From the NCBI GenBank assembly GCA_021825585.1, contig JAKAGT010000012.1, forward strand, positions 1 through 64,000: 64,000 bases of DNA, in the 5' to 3' direction. Numbering within the stretch: position 1 is the first letter of the stretch; every line of letters starts with the position of its first letter. This DNA comes from Bacteroidota bacterium (lineage in GTDB: Bacteria; Bacteroidota; Ignavibacteria; Kryptoniales; JAKASW01). The notes under the pieces were generated by a model that had not been told where the DNA came from, searched no databases, and saw only the letters and a program-made list of their open reading frames with translations. A program made the translations under genes and the position numbers. This document shows positions 38,072 to 47,665 of this stretch, piece by piece.

Positions 38072-41000
38072 ATGTGGAACATGTCATCTTCAGCCTTCAT
38101 ATCACTAGTTGCTCTCCTCGCGACATTCGCAGGAGACTCCGCGCAAAAATCACCCCTACCCGTCAGGTTCGCAGATCCGAAGGTCATAAGTTATGACCAT
38201 GACGGCTTCATCGTAAATGGCAAACCCGTCTTCATCTACAGCGGGAGCTTCCATTATTTCAGGTGCGACCCCGCGGAGTGGCGCGACAGGCTCGAGAAGA
38301 TAAAGGCAGCCGGATTCAACGCGATCGAAACCTATGTGCCATGGAACTGGCACGAACAGAAGGAAGGCCGCCCAGATTTCGCTGCGCTCGACAGCTTCCT
38401 GACAGAATGCCAGCGGCTCGGGTTCTACGTCATAATCAGGCCCGGCCCGTATATTTGCGCCGAGTGGGACGTCGGCGGTTATCCCGAATGGCTGGCTGGA
38501 AAAGGGGTCGGATTCCGAACAGCTTCCCCCGCTGACATCCGGTGGGCAAAATACTGGTACGACGAGGTGCTCCCTGTCATCAGACGCCATCTCATCACGA
38601 ACGGCGGGAGCATAATCCTGATGCAAATCGAAAACGAGTACGATTACTTTTCCCTTCCCGACAGCGAGAAAGCAGTCTACCTTAAGTCGCTCTACGAAGA
38701 CGCGATGAGAAACGGAATCAATGTCCCTATTATCACGTGCTGGACCAGGCAGGTGCGGGACCATTCGGACTCCGTCTTCTCGCAGATAATGGACGCATGC
38801 AACTTCTACCCCGGCTGGAACATTACAGGCACTCTCCCTGCAATAGAAGAGATGAAGAAGCAGGAGCCGTCTTCACCTCCAATGATCACCGAACTCCAGG
38901 GCGGGTGGTTTTCGAGTGTCGGCGACGACAGTGTCAGGTATGACCGCCGCTATGGGCCCGATCAGATCAACGCCCTGACAAAATTCGTGATGGCCCACGG
39001 GATCAAAGCCCTGAACTACTATATGCTCTACGGTGGTACGAACTTCGGTTACTGGGGTTCGAGGGGCAAAACCACCAGTTACGATTACACCGCACCGATC
39101 TCGGAGCCGGGCGGACTCTGGGAGAAGTACAGGGCCGTAAAACTCATCGGCGATTTCATCAGGATGGCCGGGCCGTATCTCGTACGCTCGCACGAGCTGA
39201 AAGGAGGCGCATCGAGCGAAACCAAAGGCGTGGAGACGATACTCAGGACGGACGGGAGCGTGGGACTGCTGTATGTGTGGAATACAAATGCCAAGGCGGT
39301 GGATGCGCAAGTCACCGTGAATCTCCCCGGACAGTCGCCGACGAACCTCTCTATACCTATGAAGGCAAGAGACGCGTACTTCCTCCCCGTAAACTTCCCG
39401 CTTCCCGGCGGCGAGACTCTCCACTACGTCAACATCCAGGTTTCCTCGATATCCGAGTTCAACGGAAGACCTCTGATAGTCGCTTACGGCAACCCGGGCG
39501 AGGATGCGACCATTTATGCAGGACAGAGCCTTTGCACCGAGACGATAAAAAACGCGGACCAGCTGTTCAATTGGGAAGGAGTCTATGTTCTCCTTACCTC
39601 CAGGGAAAGAGCCGCCCGCTCCATCATGTTCGACTCACCCGCAGGTCAGGTATCGCTGGTTTCTAATTCTTACCTCGCAGTTGCCGGCTCAGCGACGGAG
39701 GGTGCGCTGACGGTCAGTCTGCAGACGCAGCCCGGCACAAATACGTTTTCACTCCTCGCGACGGGGCACGTCGCTTCAGTCAGACTCGACGGGAAACCTG
39801 TAAGAACAGAGCTTACACCGAGGACAAACATGCTCACCTTCTCGATGAGCACTCCGCAGATGCGAATCCCTAAAATTGAACTAACCCAAATCAGGGCAAA
39901 ACCGGAAACCGAAGCTCCCCTGCCGTCGGAAGCGCCGGAGGCCAGGATGACCGGTGACAGCCTCGACCCGCTCGGCAGCCAGGGCGACTATGAAAACGGG
40001 TACACGGTCTATGCCGGTGAATTCACAATGCCGGTCAACGGCCGGATCAAATGCGATTACTACGACAACGATTGGCACACGGTCCTGATAGACGGAAAGA
40101 CCGTCCCCGGTTTGACCGGCAGCGATGAGGAGGAAATTTCAAGTACCGACTTCGCCGCGGGGAATCACAAGATTACGGTATTGTACGAAGACGAGGGCCG
40201 GCCGAACGGCGACTTCATGGAACAGGAGAAGGGATTGAAGTCTATCTCAGGCACAACTTTTGGCAGCATCATTCCTCTCGTGAACTGGAAGTGTGCCCCG
40301 ACGGCGTCGCCGTATCCCGGCGAGCGGCCGGAGCAAGCCTCCCCCGCGTTTGACGATTCAAGGTGGAACGAAGTCGCTGTAGGTGACCAGCCTCAGGAAT
40401 TCATCCGGCCAAGTGAGGGGTGGTGGTTCAGGACAACGATCAACCTGGACGGGAAAGCCCCGGAACAAAATCCGGAAATAATCTTCAGGGGAGTCGACGA
40501 CAACGCGCTCGTTTACGTTAATGGGAGACTGGCCATGAAGCACCAGGGCTGGGACAGCCCCTTTTCAGTATACCTCGACACTCTGGCGAGAACAGGAGCT
40601 AATATCGTGGCCGTTTATGTCCAGAACGAAGAGAGTTATGGAGGAATCTACAGGCCGGTAATTTTGAAGTGGGGCAAACCCATCCCCGCAAAGGCCAGCC
40701 TCAGGTTCCATCACTCGCTTGACGGTGAATTAGCGGGATGGGAGTTGGAACCGTTCGATGACTCCGGATGGAAGAGCGCCATCCGATTCATGGCTGTTCC
40801 TTCTGCCGATGGTGTAACATGGTACAGGGGAAGGTTCACGCTGCCGTCCAACCGGGGGTGGGTAATTCCCTGGCATTTGCACATCGAATCTACCGGCAAT
40901 ATGCAAATCTGGATAAACGGCAAATTGCTCGGAAGATTCTACGCCGAGGGGCCCCAGTCCGACTTCTACCTTCCGGACGGCTGGTTGAATAAGAACGGCA

Positions 41001-41131
41001 GTAACAGCGTCACGTTCGTGCTTCGGCCGACGGGTAATGGAGAGAAAGCGCCCGCAATCAGGAGCGCATATGTCGCCCCTTACTATGAGTACATGGTGCA
41101 GAGACACCAGCTCGAGATTAAGCTCAAATAG
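38072..41131 (+). CDS. Glycoside hydrolase family 35 beta-galactosidase
   Basis: The 1019-residue protein has a short signal peptide, then a GH35 catalytic barrel at about 40-370: GSFHYFRCDPAEWRDRLEKI, YVPWNWHEQKEG, RPGPYICAEWDVGGYPEWL. The acid/base is Glu189 in IENEYD and the nucleophile Glu274 in MITELQGGW. Two to three beta-sandwich domains follow (jelly rolls near 650-760 and 800-1000: GWWFRTTINL, TWYRGRFTLP). It should remove terminal beta-galactose from oligosaccharides in the periplasm or outside. It stands alone, without a transporter or regulator beside it. Confidence 0.92.
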   Translation: MWNMSSSAFISLVALLATFAGDSAQKSPLPVRFADPKVISYDHDGFIVNGKPVFIYSGSFHYFRCDPAEWRDRLEKIKAAGFNAIETYVPWNWHEQKEGRPDFAALDSFLTECQRLGFYVIIRPGPYICAEWDVGGYPEWLAGKGVGFRTASPADIRWAKYWYDEVLPVIRRHLITNGGSIILMQIENEYDYFSLPDSEKAVYLKSLYEDAMRNGINVPIITCWTRQVRDHSDSVFSQIMDACNFYPGWNITGTLPAIEEMKKQEPSSPPMITELQGGWFSSVGDDSVRYDRRYGPDQINALTKFVMAHGIKALNYYMLYGGTNFGYWGSRGKTTSYDYTAPISEPGGLWEKYRAVKLIGDFIRMAGPYLVRSHELKGGASSETKGVETILRTDGSVGLLYVWNTNAKAVDAQVTVNLPGQSPTNLSIPMKARDAYFLPVNFPLPGGETLHYVNIQVSSISEFNGRPLIVAYGNPGEDATIYAGQSLCTETIKNADQLFNWEGVYVLLTSRERAARSIMFDSPAGQVSLVSNSYLAVAGSATEGALTVSLQTQPGTNTFSLLATGHVASVRLDGKPVRTELTPRTNMLTFSMSTPQMRIPKIELTQIRAKPETEAPLPSEAPEARMTGDSLDPLGSQGDYENGYTVYAGEFTMPVNGRIKCDYYDNDWHTVLIDGKTVPGLTGSDEEEISSTDFAAGNHKITVLYEDEGRPNGDFMEQEKGLKSISGTTFGSIIPLVNWKCAPTASPYPGERPEQASPAFDDSRWNEVAVGDQPQEFIRPSEGWWFRTTINLDGKAPEQNPEIIFRGVDDNALVYVNGRLAMKHQGWDSPFSVYLDTLARTGANIVAVYVQNEESYGGIYRPVILKWGKPIPAKASLRFHHSLDGELAGWELEPFDDSGWKSAIRFMAVPSADGVTWYRGRFTLPSNRGWVIPWHLHIESTGNMQIWINGKLLGRFYAEGPQSDFYLPDGWLNKNGSNSVTFVLRPTGNGEKAPAIRSAYVAPYYEYMVQRHQLEIKLK

Positions 41132-41146
41132 ACGGCGCGAAGGGCC

Positions 41147-41929
41147 CTATCTCAGGAAGAAACCGACCGCAAGAAGGAAGACGGCCGACTGAACAACTAA
41201 AGCGACCCCGAGCCTGGTGAAGTTGACCCTGGCACGTTTCGAAAAGAGCCCGGCTGCGACCTGAACCAGCATCGGGACAAACCCCGCAAAAAGAAGAATA
41301 TCCGGGTGATAGCGGATTACCGTCAGTATAACCGCCGCCGTCAGCAGAATGTGGTAAATGACGGCCATGTTCCTCGCCTCTGCCGCCGATCCAGCCCACA
41401 CACCCTTTGTCCGGAGGAGCTCAATTCTCATCTTGACGTAGAAAACGCTGCTGCCGAAGAAAAGAAAGTTGAGCAGATACAATGCAAGGGCCTTCGCGTC
41501 CAGCACATGCGTAATGGAGTAATATGCCGCGGGGCCCGACAAAGTGAGTGCCGCGACGATGGTCAGTTCGTTGAAAAATGTCCGCTGCTCCCTCGTAAGA
41601 TACGTCCGGACGCTGAAGAGAAAGAGGCCGAACTCCATGATGCCGAACAACAGGAGCCATGGAAGACCAAAGCATACGAGCAGTCCGGCGCCGAGAAGAA
41701 TTGCAGGCAGTGAGATCAAGGCAACGGACCACTTTTCGCCCTCCTGCCACTTCCAGTTCCTCTTCGCAATCGTGACTATTGGGTGATGAACTATGTACAG
41801 CAGCGCGAAGCAGATGAACAGGATGAAGAAGCTCGCCGAGAAGTGCGTGACAAGGGCAGCCGATAGCATCGGCACGATCCACATCGCCCACGCACCGTGT
41901 TCTCTTGGTATCAATTCCTTTATTTTCAT
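41147..41929 (-). CDS. YwiC-like membrane protein
   Basis: From the ATG at 41929 (overlapping region of the hemerythrin stop) the 260-residue product starts MKIKELIPREHGAWAMWIVP. PREHGAWAM and YIVHHPI are the YwiC-like (DUF) family signature. About eight transmembrane helices. In Bacillus the ywiC gene lies with nitrate-respiration genes; here it ends an operon with an Rrf2 regulator, an iron-sulfur membrane protein and a hemerythrin. Function unknown; it is a likely integral-membrane partner of that redox unit. Confidence 0.8.
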   Translation of the reverse strand: MKIKELIPREHGAWAMWIVPMLSAALVTHFSASFFILFICFALLYIVHHPIVTIAKRNWKWQEGEKWSVALISLPAILLGAGLLVCFGLPWLLLFGIMEFGLFLFSVRTYLTREQRTFFNELTIVAALTLSGPAAYYSITHVLDAKALALYLLNFLFFGSSVFYVKMRIELLRTKGVWAGSAAEARNMAVIYHILLTAAVILTVIRYHPDILLFAGFVPMLVQVAAGLFSKRARVNFTRLGVALVVQSAVFLLAVGFFLR

Positions 41930-41930
41930 A

Positions 41931-42395
41931 TCAGGCAACCGACCTCGTGGCGAATTTTATCCTTAGTATGTCAACCTGAGCGGGAGACAGGAATTCTTGA
42001 GCTTTGACAAATACTTTGGTTTCTTCCCGGCTGAAATGAGCCGACAACTCTCTCTTTAGCATCTCGATCCGCTGCAGCAACTGCTTCTGATCCTTCAACT
42101 GGAGAAGGACCGGAAGCGAATCCGAAATTTTGAAGATCTCTCTGTGTTCCACACGAAGCTCGGCAAGGAGAGGATTTCCGATTTCATAGACTAATGGAAA
42201 GAGGAAGCGCTCTTCAGTTTCCTGGTGCAATTCCATGAATCTGACCGCAAAATCGACTTTTCTGTCCACCTGCAGCAGGTTTCCGCCGGACGGCCGGGAG
42301 AGAACCTCAATCAATTCATCTAACCGCGCCAGCAGACTCTTGTGTTCCCATAACAGCCTTTCTATCGGCTGTACGGGCGGAAGATCAGAAGGCAT
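41931..42395 (-). CDS. Hemerythrin-like HHE domain protein
   Basis: The 154-residue four-helix bundle has likely di-iron ligands His17 (WEHKSLL), His57 and Glu61 (LHQETEERFLF), His83 (VEHREIF) and His116/Glu120 (HFSREETKVF). Such HHE proteins bind O2 or NO or repair iron-sulfur clusters (YtfE/RIC relatives). It overlaps the NapH-like gene by 11 bases upstream and YwiC downstream, so translation is coupled. With an Rrf2 regulator at the head this points to NO or oxidative stress. Confidence 0.85.
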   Translation of the reverse strand: MPSDLPPVQPIERLLWEHKSLLARLDELIEVLSRPSGGNLLQVDRKVDFAVRFMELHQETEERFLFPLVYEIGNPLLAELRVEHREIFKISDSLPVLLQLKDQKQLLQRIEMLKRELSAHFSREETKVFVKAQEFLSPAQVDILRIKFATRSVA

Positions 42396-43485
42396 GACTT
42401 ATCGCACCTATGTTCTTAAAGAAGCTGAGATACTCGACACCGCTTATCGAGTTCTGCCAGAGGCCGGCCAGGACGGCGACTCCGACTATTCCAAAATATA
42501 CCGCGAGGAGCAGTAGAGCGTATTGCCGCTGGGACAGCCCTTTCGATTTCGACCCGACCGAGAATTTGAGCGTGTCTTTGACAGGGCAAGCCTCCACGCA
42601 GGAGTAACAGGCGGTGCACTCCGCAGAGTTCACCGCATCAAGTTTGTCTACCGGCAGCATTGACGGACACGCGTCAGCGCACTTCCCGCAATCGATGCAG
42701 GTCTGCTCCATGCGATGGATCTTCAATGGGCTGACCAGGCTCGTAATTCCGAGGAGAGCTCCGTACGGACAGGCATACCGGCACCAGAAATTTTTATAGA
42801 AGATCGAAAGGAGAATTAGTACTCCGATAACCACCAGAGAGAAGGTGGAAATCTGAGCGAAGAACAGGTAGAGTTTGATGTCCGCGACTTTGTTGTATCC
42901 GGAGTGAATGAATCCATCCAGCTCCATTGCCGATAATGAGGAAACGCTGATCACGAAGAAAGCCATCAACAGATACTTGAGCGACCTCAGGGGAATGTCG
43001 ATCCAACCGGGAAGCTCGAAGTTCCTCCTGAAAATCTTCGCCCCGAATTCGTGGAGTGATTCGGAGATGTAGCCTATCGGACAGATCCAGCTGCAAAACC
43101 CCTTCTTCATGAAAGTCGAAATCAGCAGCACGGCGGTGAAGATGAAGAAGCCGGACGGATGTATGTGGTTCACGATTCCGGTAAGCAGAAAATATCTGAA
43201 GCTGATCATCGCGCTGATCGGTAGAAAGCCTTCGACGCCGGGCGGTCGTTGAACGACCGGGACGATTCCCCTCTCCAGACCGTTTACGAACAGGTAGAAA
43301 TCGATCCCGATCCACAGGGTTATGAGAAGAAACAAGAGCTGCACATAATTTCGCACATCTGAACGTCCCTCTCTCAGATATGATTTGTCCGTCAGCTTTC
43401 TGATTCTCCTGCCGTCTCTCAACTCCACTACCCTCACCGGAGAAGGATCGGGGATTTCGGATGTTTTTGTCCTGTATATACCCAT
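42385..43485 (-). CDS. NapH-like 4Fe-4S membrane protein
   Basis: The 366-residue protein has about six transmembrane helices, two cytoplasmic CxxxCP motifs (CSWICPIG and CRYACPYG) typical of the NapH/NosR/CcoG group, and a ferredoxin-like pair of 4Fe-4S sites (CIDCGKCADACP and CTACYSCVEACP). It should pass electrons between the quinone pool and a redox partner. No periplasmic nitrate or N2O reductase is beside it, so it may serve the hemerythrin or another acceptor. It starts 6 bases after the Rrf2 gene. Confidence 0.82.
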   Translation of the reverse strand: MGIYRTKTSEIPDPSPVRVVELRDGRRIRKLTDKSYLREGRSDVRNYVQLLFLLITLWIGIDFYLFVNGLERGIVPVVQRPPGVEGFLPISAMISFRYFLLTGIVNHIHPSGFFIFTAVLLISTFMKKGFCSWICPIGYISESLHEFGAKIFRRNFELPGWIDIPLRSLKYLLMAFFVISVSSLSAMELDGFIHSGYNKVADIKLYLFFAQISTFSLVVIGVLILLSIFYKNFWCRYACPYGALLGITSLVSPLKIHRMEQTCIDCGKCADACPSMLPVDKLDAVNSAECTACYSCVEACPVKDTLKFSVGSKSKGLSQRQYALLLLAVYFGIVGVAVLAGLWQNSISGVEYLSFFKNIGAISHAF

Positions 43486-43490
43486 AAGAA

Positions 43491-43940
43491 TTAGCCCAGC
43501 TTTAGTTTTGTCCGAAGTTGTTTACTATCGGTAATCTCCTTCGAAATGTCCGCAATCGTCTTGTTGGCAAGCATTTGGAAGACGCGATCACGGAGCCCGC
43601 CCCATTCCTGGTGCATGGGACACGGGGTCTTCGTCGAGCATTCAGGAAAGCCTAACACGCACGAGGTGAGGAAGTCCGTTCCATCGATAGCGTCGACCAC
43701 ATGAAACAGCGCTATTTCCGAGGGGTCCTTCGCAAGCTTGAAACCTCCCCGAGGCCCCTTGAGCGAAGACAGTATCCTGTCTTGTACCAGAAGCTGCAAC
43801 GTCTTGCCCAGAAAAGGCATCGGAATGTCGAGGCGTTCACTGATCTCGTTTATATTGGTGAATTTCCCCGGCTCCTGCGCCGATATGTAAAGCATCGCCT
43901 GAAGGGCGTATTCACACTGCCTGCTGAATATTAGAGACAT
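43491..43940 (-). CDS. Rrf2-family transcription regulator
   Basis: The 149-residue protein has the Rrf2 winged helix (FSRQCEYALQAMLYISAQEP, ISERLDIPMPFLGKTLQLL, GPRGGFKLAKDPSEI) and three Cys in the cluster loop, CVLGFPECSTKTPCPMH. That Cys pattern fits an iron-sulfur sensor of the NsrR/IscR kind, which responds to NO or cluster status. It heads the operon, and an inverted repeat overlaps its promoter, so it is probably self-regulated. Confidence 0.9.
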   Translation of the reverse strand: MSLIFSRQCEYALQAMLYISAQEPGKFTNINEISERLDIPMPFLGKTLQLLVQDRILSSLKGPRGGFKLAKDPSEIALFHVVDAIDGTDFLTSCVLGFPECSTKTPCPMHQEWGGLRDRVFQMLANKTIADISKEITDSKQLRTKLKLG

Positions 43941-43944
43941 ATAT

Positions 43945-43960
43945 CAGACATTTCTATCTG
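43945..43960. promoter_or_regulatory. Candidate Rrf2 operator
   Basis: An inverted repeat CAGA-N8-TCTG with ATAT on both sides (about 43941-43965) lies between the -10 box and the start codon of the Rrf2 gene. Placement beside the -10 would allow autorepression. The half-site is not that of a published consensus I can name with certainty. Confidence 0.5.
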
Positions 43961-43961
43961 A

Positions 43962-43990
43962 ATATTAACACGAGTTAGTTCTTCAATCAA
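43962..43990 (-). promoter_or_regulatory. Promoter of the Rrf2 operon
   Basis: On the minus strand TTGATT (43990-43985) and TAATAT (43967-43962) are 17 bases apart. It overlaps the CAGA-N8-TCTG inverted repeat. Confidence 0.55.
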
Positions 43991-44153
43991 GTCAATATTC
44001 TCCAAAATTTCCTGCTTGCAACACCCTTCCTGTGAATTAGCGAGGCCCGACAGCCCAAAGAGACGATCCGCCTTCATTCGAGCGGAATCAGTAACCTTGC
44101 GTAAGCCCATTCATTTATTATTGCGCTCAAACTGTTGAATCTGTGATGATAAA

Positions 44154-44813
44154 GTGTTAAAGTTGGAACAACACGAAAAACAGGAAAAACGGGAAATGCT
44201 GCTCGATGAAGCAACCGTAGCTAAGCCGTTAGGCGTCGGTCAAACCGCGCATATTTGCCAAGTCACCACACGAACTATAAACAACTGGATCAAGTCAGGC
44301 AAGCTAAAAGCTTACGCAACACCCGGGGGGCATTTTAAGATTTGGCCTTCTGATCTTAAAAAATTCCTGAAAGCGCACAGCATGGACATCAATTTTGACT
44401 TCAAAGGAGAACATCGAAGAAAGATCCTTGTAATTGATGACGATGAGTCTTATGCAGAGTTGGTCAGGGAAGTGCTTCTTGACAAGCTGGAAAACTGTGA
44501 AGTTACGATAACGCACGATGGATATGAAGCTTTGATCCTACTTGGTGAGCTCCAACCCGAACTAATCGTCCTGGACCTGATGATGCCGGGTATAGACGGC
44601 TTCAAGGTCCTTGATCTTATAGCAAGTCGCAAGGCCAACTATCCGCTCAAGGTGCTTGTCCTTTCGGGAAACCTGACCGCCTCGGCTATCGACCGGCTGA
44701 GGCGTTCGCGCGCGGACCAATGGCTGGCAAAACCAATTTCCACTGCTGAGCTTGTACACTCAGTGCTGAACCTCCTTGCCGGCGAAGAGCTCGGAGGCAT
44801 GGGCATCTCTTGA
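44154..44813 (+). CDS. HTH (excisionase-type) - receiver fusion regulator
   Basis: The 219-residue protein has an N-terminal MerR/excisionase-like helix-turn-helix (about 25-75: VTTRTINNWIKSGKLKAYAT then PGGHFKIWPSDLKKFL) fused to a receiver domain (about 88-205: ILVIDDDESYAEL, phospho-acceptor Asp in LIVLDLMMPGIDG, Ser in LVLSGN, Lys in WLAKPIS). The order is DNA binding first, receiver second. The stop overlaps the TTG of the hybrid kinase (TTGA), so they are coupled and probably partners. The GTG start has a poor ribosome site; an ATG at residue 15 is possible. Confidence 0.82.
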   Translation: MLKLEQHEKQEKREMLLDEATVAKPLGVGQTAHICQVTTRTINNWIKSGKLKAYATPGGHFKIWPSDLKKFLKAHSMDINFDFKGEHRRKILVIDDDESYAELVREVLLDKLENCEVTITHDGYEALILLGELQPELIVLDLMMPGIDGFKVLDLIASRKANYPLKVLVLSGNLTASAIDRLRRSRADQWLAKPISTAELVHSVLNLLAGEELGGMGIS

Positions 44814-47665
44814 GCATTTCAGGCCTGAATCTCCTTTCTGCATTTCTCTTCCTCTTTCAAACCAGGCCAAGTATCACTCCTATCGCGGACGCAATCAAGT
44901 TAATCCCCCGCGACAGCACCGTTGTAAATACAAACATCACTATGACCGTCACGGGTGTCGTGACGACTCTCTCTCCCACGCCCGTCTCATCGCTCGGTTC
45001 GTACATTCAGGATAATACCGGTGGAATAAAACTGTTCAGCCTGAATTACGCGGGGGTCCCGCCCAGGTTAGGTGATAGCGTAGTCGCAACCGGGAAACTC
45101 GGACTCTTCAGGGGTCAGGAGGAGCTGCTCGATCCCGAGATCAGGATACTCAAGAGTGGAGTGAAGGTCACGCCCATACCGGTTACGCCGGCCCAGGTAG
45201 CTTCCGGTGAGTATGAAGGGAGATTGGTCGGCGTTAAGGGCACCGTCCTGAGCAAAGAACAACGACCCAACGGGACGAGCATTCTCATCAGAGGGAGCGG
45301 CGGGAACACCGTAGTTTTATATTCCGAGAACTACGCCGTTTCGTCCTACGTCATAAGTCATATACGCAGGGCCGACCTTTTGATGGTCACAGGGGTCATG
45401 ACGCGGTACACAATGAGCAAGCCCTATCTGGACGGAAACGAGGTCTACCTCAGATTCCCCTCGGACATCGTTCCTTTAGGCCAGGACTTCTTCGCCCGTT
45501 ATTCATCGGATATAATAATAGCAGCCGTTTTTGCAGCGGCGATTCTGATCATTCTGCTCGTATTCAATTATCTCCTTCGGAGAGAGATCAGGCAGAAAAC
45601 ACAGCGCCTGGAAGAACAGGGGAAATTGTCCGCGGTTTTATACGACAGCATAGCCGAACTAAGCGGCCTCCTCGACCGGAACGAGATAGTTGGACGCATA
45701 ATCAAGGGCCTGAATCCTCACATAGGAATAACATCAATCATATTCTTTCTCTCATCTGATTCAAACCGGGGGTGGACACTCTACACATTCAAACTGGCTG
45801 ACAACCAAGTTGAACCAGGCATCAAGGTATTTAGAGGGGGCGCGCTCGCTGGAGCCACGGATCGGTCAGTACTCGGAGACGCCTCGTGGAATATTCCAAT
45901 AGGCGAGTTTGTATCCGGCCAGGGGAACTTCTCCGATGAAGACATGGGTGTCCTGAATTTCCTGGCAGATTTTTTCGAAGGGAAGAATGTATCCGTAGTA
46001 AGACCGCCGGAGGACACATTAGGTTCACTAATACTGTTCGACCATACCGTGCCGTTCACCGAGAGAATCCAGCAGGAATCGGTACTTTCGTATATCAGGC
46101 ACCTGCTGGCGGCGGTTCGGGGAGCCGAACTCTTCGCCCTTTCACAGAGGCAGGAATTGGCGATTGAGAAACTGTATAACAGCTCGGTGTTCGGACTTCT
46201 GACGCTGTCTCTTGACGGGACGATCAAGACGGCAAACATAGTTGCCTCCGGGCTGCTAAACGACAAAGCACCGGTAGGCAAGAAAGTTCAGGATTTCCTT
46301 TTCCCCGATGATGCGAGACGCCTCGGTGAACTTCTGCCGAGTCTCGCTGCCGAGGGGACAGAGAAGTTTGTGAGGTTTGAGGCGAAGATCCGCCGGGTTC
46401 CCGACACCTCTCCAGAAGTGGAATTCGCCGTCGAGTTCGACGCAGAATTCAAGATCTTCAACGTATCGGTCCAGGATATCGGGGATCGGCGGGCGTTCGA
46501 GGACTACACCGCGTATGAACAGAAGATCGGTACGCTCGAGAAAATGGCGTCGTTCCTGTCTCACGATCTGAACAACATAGTGGGAAGCATAACAGGGTAC
46601 GCATCCCTGCTGAAGAGAAAACTCCCCGCCGAATCGAAAGAGCACCACTACGCGGACATAATAGAAGACGCCGGAAGGCGAACTACGGAATTGGTGAAGC
46701 AGGTGCTCGGCTTCGCGCAGATGGATGCCAAGACCATAGAGGTGGTCGACCTGAATGAATTCCTGAAGAACACCGCGGAAGAATTCCAGAAGACACATAG
46801 CGAAAAATACATCCTGGCGACAGAATGCGCGGAGCAGCCGATCTACTCCAGAATAAGCACTTCACAATTCAGGCAGGTATTATTCGCCTTACTGGAGAAT
46901 GCGGCAGAAGCGATGGAGGACGGCGGGACGATACGCTGTACCGCGGGTTTCTCCGATCTACAGGGAGGACATGCCGTTTCCTCTCCCGGCGGCAGGCGCT
47001 GCTTCGTGGAGATCGAAGACCATGGCGTCGGGATGGACGAAGCTATCCGGCGAAGAATATTCGAACCGTTCTTCACGACAAAGCGCATTAAAAAGTATAC
47101 CGGGCTGAGCCTGAGCGCCGCGTTCAATATCGTGAAGCATCATAAGGGATTTATCAGCGTCGATTCCAGACCCGGCGCCGGAACGAAGGTGAGGATATAC
47201 CTTCCGCGATATTCGGACCAGGAGAGACCTAGAATCGAGACGCCATCTTCGGAATTCATCGACGCAACCGGAGTTAAGATCCTGGTTGTGGATGACGAGA
47301 AGAGCGTCCGGCAGCTGGCCCTCGACATCCTGACCGAACAGGGATTCACAGTCGTCACGGGGAACGATGGCAGAGAGGCTCTCGAACGTCTCAAAGAAAA
47401 CCCCGATGTCAGGCTGGTCGTGCTGGACATGGTGATGCCGGTGATGGGTGGAAAGGAGGCTTGCATAGCGATCAAGAAGCTGCCCACCCCGCCAAAAGTC
47501 TTAATCTGTACCGGCTTTAGTGAGTTGTCCGATCTTGAGACTATTTTGGGAAGCTATGCCGATGGCTTGCTTCAGAAGCCCTACCGCACCGCCGATTTAC
47601 TGAAAATGGTCTCCAGTATTCTGAGGAATGGATCGGACCGAAGGCACGGGCCGACGGTACAGTAA
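44810..47665 (+). CDS. Hybrid sensor histidine kinase with OB-fold-like sensor
   Basis: The 951-residue protein has a signal/anchor near 1-20, an extracytoplasmic part of about 210 residues with two OB-fold-like halves (TVTGVVTTLSP then GSYIQDNTGGIKLFS; LVGVKGTVLSKEQRP), a transmembrane helix near 231-255, GAF/PAS-like regions, an H box with His585 in SHDLNNIVGS, an ATPase domain (N box LLENAAEAMED, G1 DHGVGMD, F box FEPFFTTK), and a C-terminal receiver (Asp in VVLDMVMP). The G2 box reads YTGLSLSAA in place of GTGLGLS, so kinase activity may be reduced. Translation starts at a TTG overlapping the HTH-receiver stop. Confidence 0.85.
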   Translation: MSISGLNLLSAFLFLFQTRPSITPIADAIKLIPRDSTVVNTNITMTVTGVVTTLSPTPVSSLGSYIQDNTGGIKLFSLNYAGVPPRLGDSVVATGKLGLFRGQEELLDPEIRILKSGVKVTPIPVTPAQVASGEYEGRLVGVKGTVLSKEQRPNGTSILIRGSGGNTVVLYSENYAVSSYVISHIRRADLLMVTGVMTRYTMSKPYLDGNEVYLRFPSDIVPLGQDFFARYSSDIIIAAVFAAAILIILLVFNYLLRREIRQKTQRLEEQGKLSAVLYDSIAELSGLLDRNEIVGRIIKGLNPHIGITSIIFFLSSDSNRGWTLYTFKLADNQVEPGIKVFRGGALAGATDRSVLGDASWNIPIGEFVSGQGNFSDEDMGVLNFLADFFEGKNVSVVRPPEDTLGSLILFDHTVPFTERIQQESVLSYIRHLLAAVRGAELFALSQRQELAIEKLYNSSVFGLLTLSLDGTIKTANIVASGLLNDKAPVGKKVQDFLFPDDARRLGELLPSLAAEGTEKFVRFEAKIRRVPDTSPEVEFAVEFDAEFKIFNVSVQDIGDRRAFEDYTAYEQKIGTLEKMASFLSHDLNNIVGSITGYASLLKRKLPAESKEHHYADIIEDAGRRTTELVKQVLGFAQMDAKTIEVVDLNEFLKNTAEEFQKTHSEKYILATECAEQPIYSRISTSQFRQVLFALLENAAEAMEDGGTIRCTAGFSDLQGGHAVSSPGGRRCFVEIEDHGVGMDEAIRRRIFEPFFTTKRIKKYTGLSLSAAFNIVKHHKGFISVDSRPGAGTKVRIYLPRYSDQERPRIETPSSEFIDATGVKILVVDDEKSVRQLALDILTEQGFTVVTGNDGREALERLKENPDVRLVVLDMVMPVMGGKEACIAIKKLPTPPKVLICTGFSELSDLETILGSYADGLLQKPYRTADLLKMVSSILRNGSDRRHGPTVQ

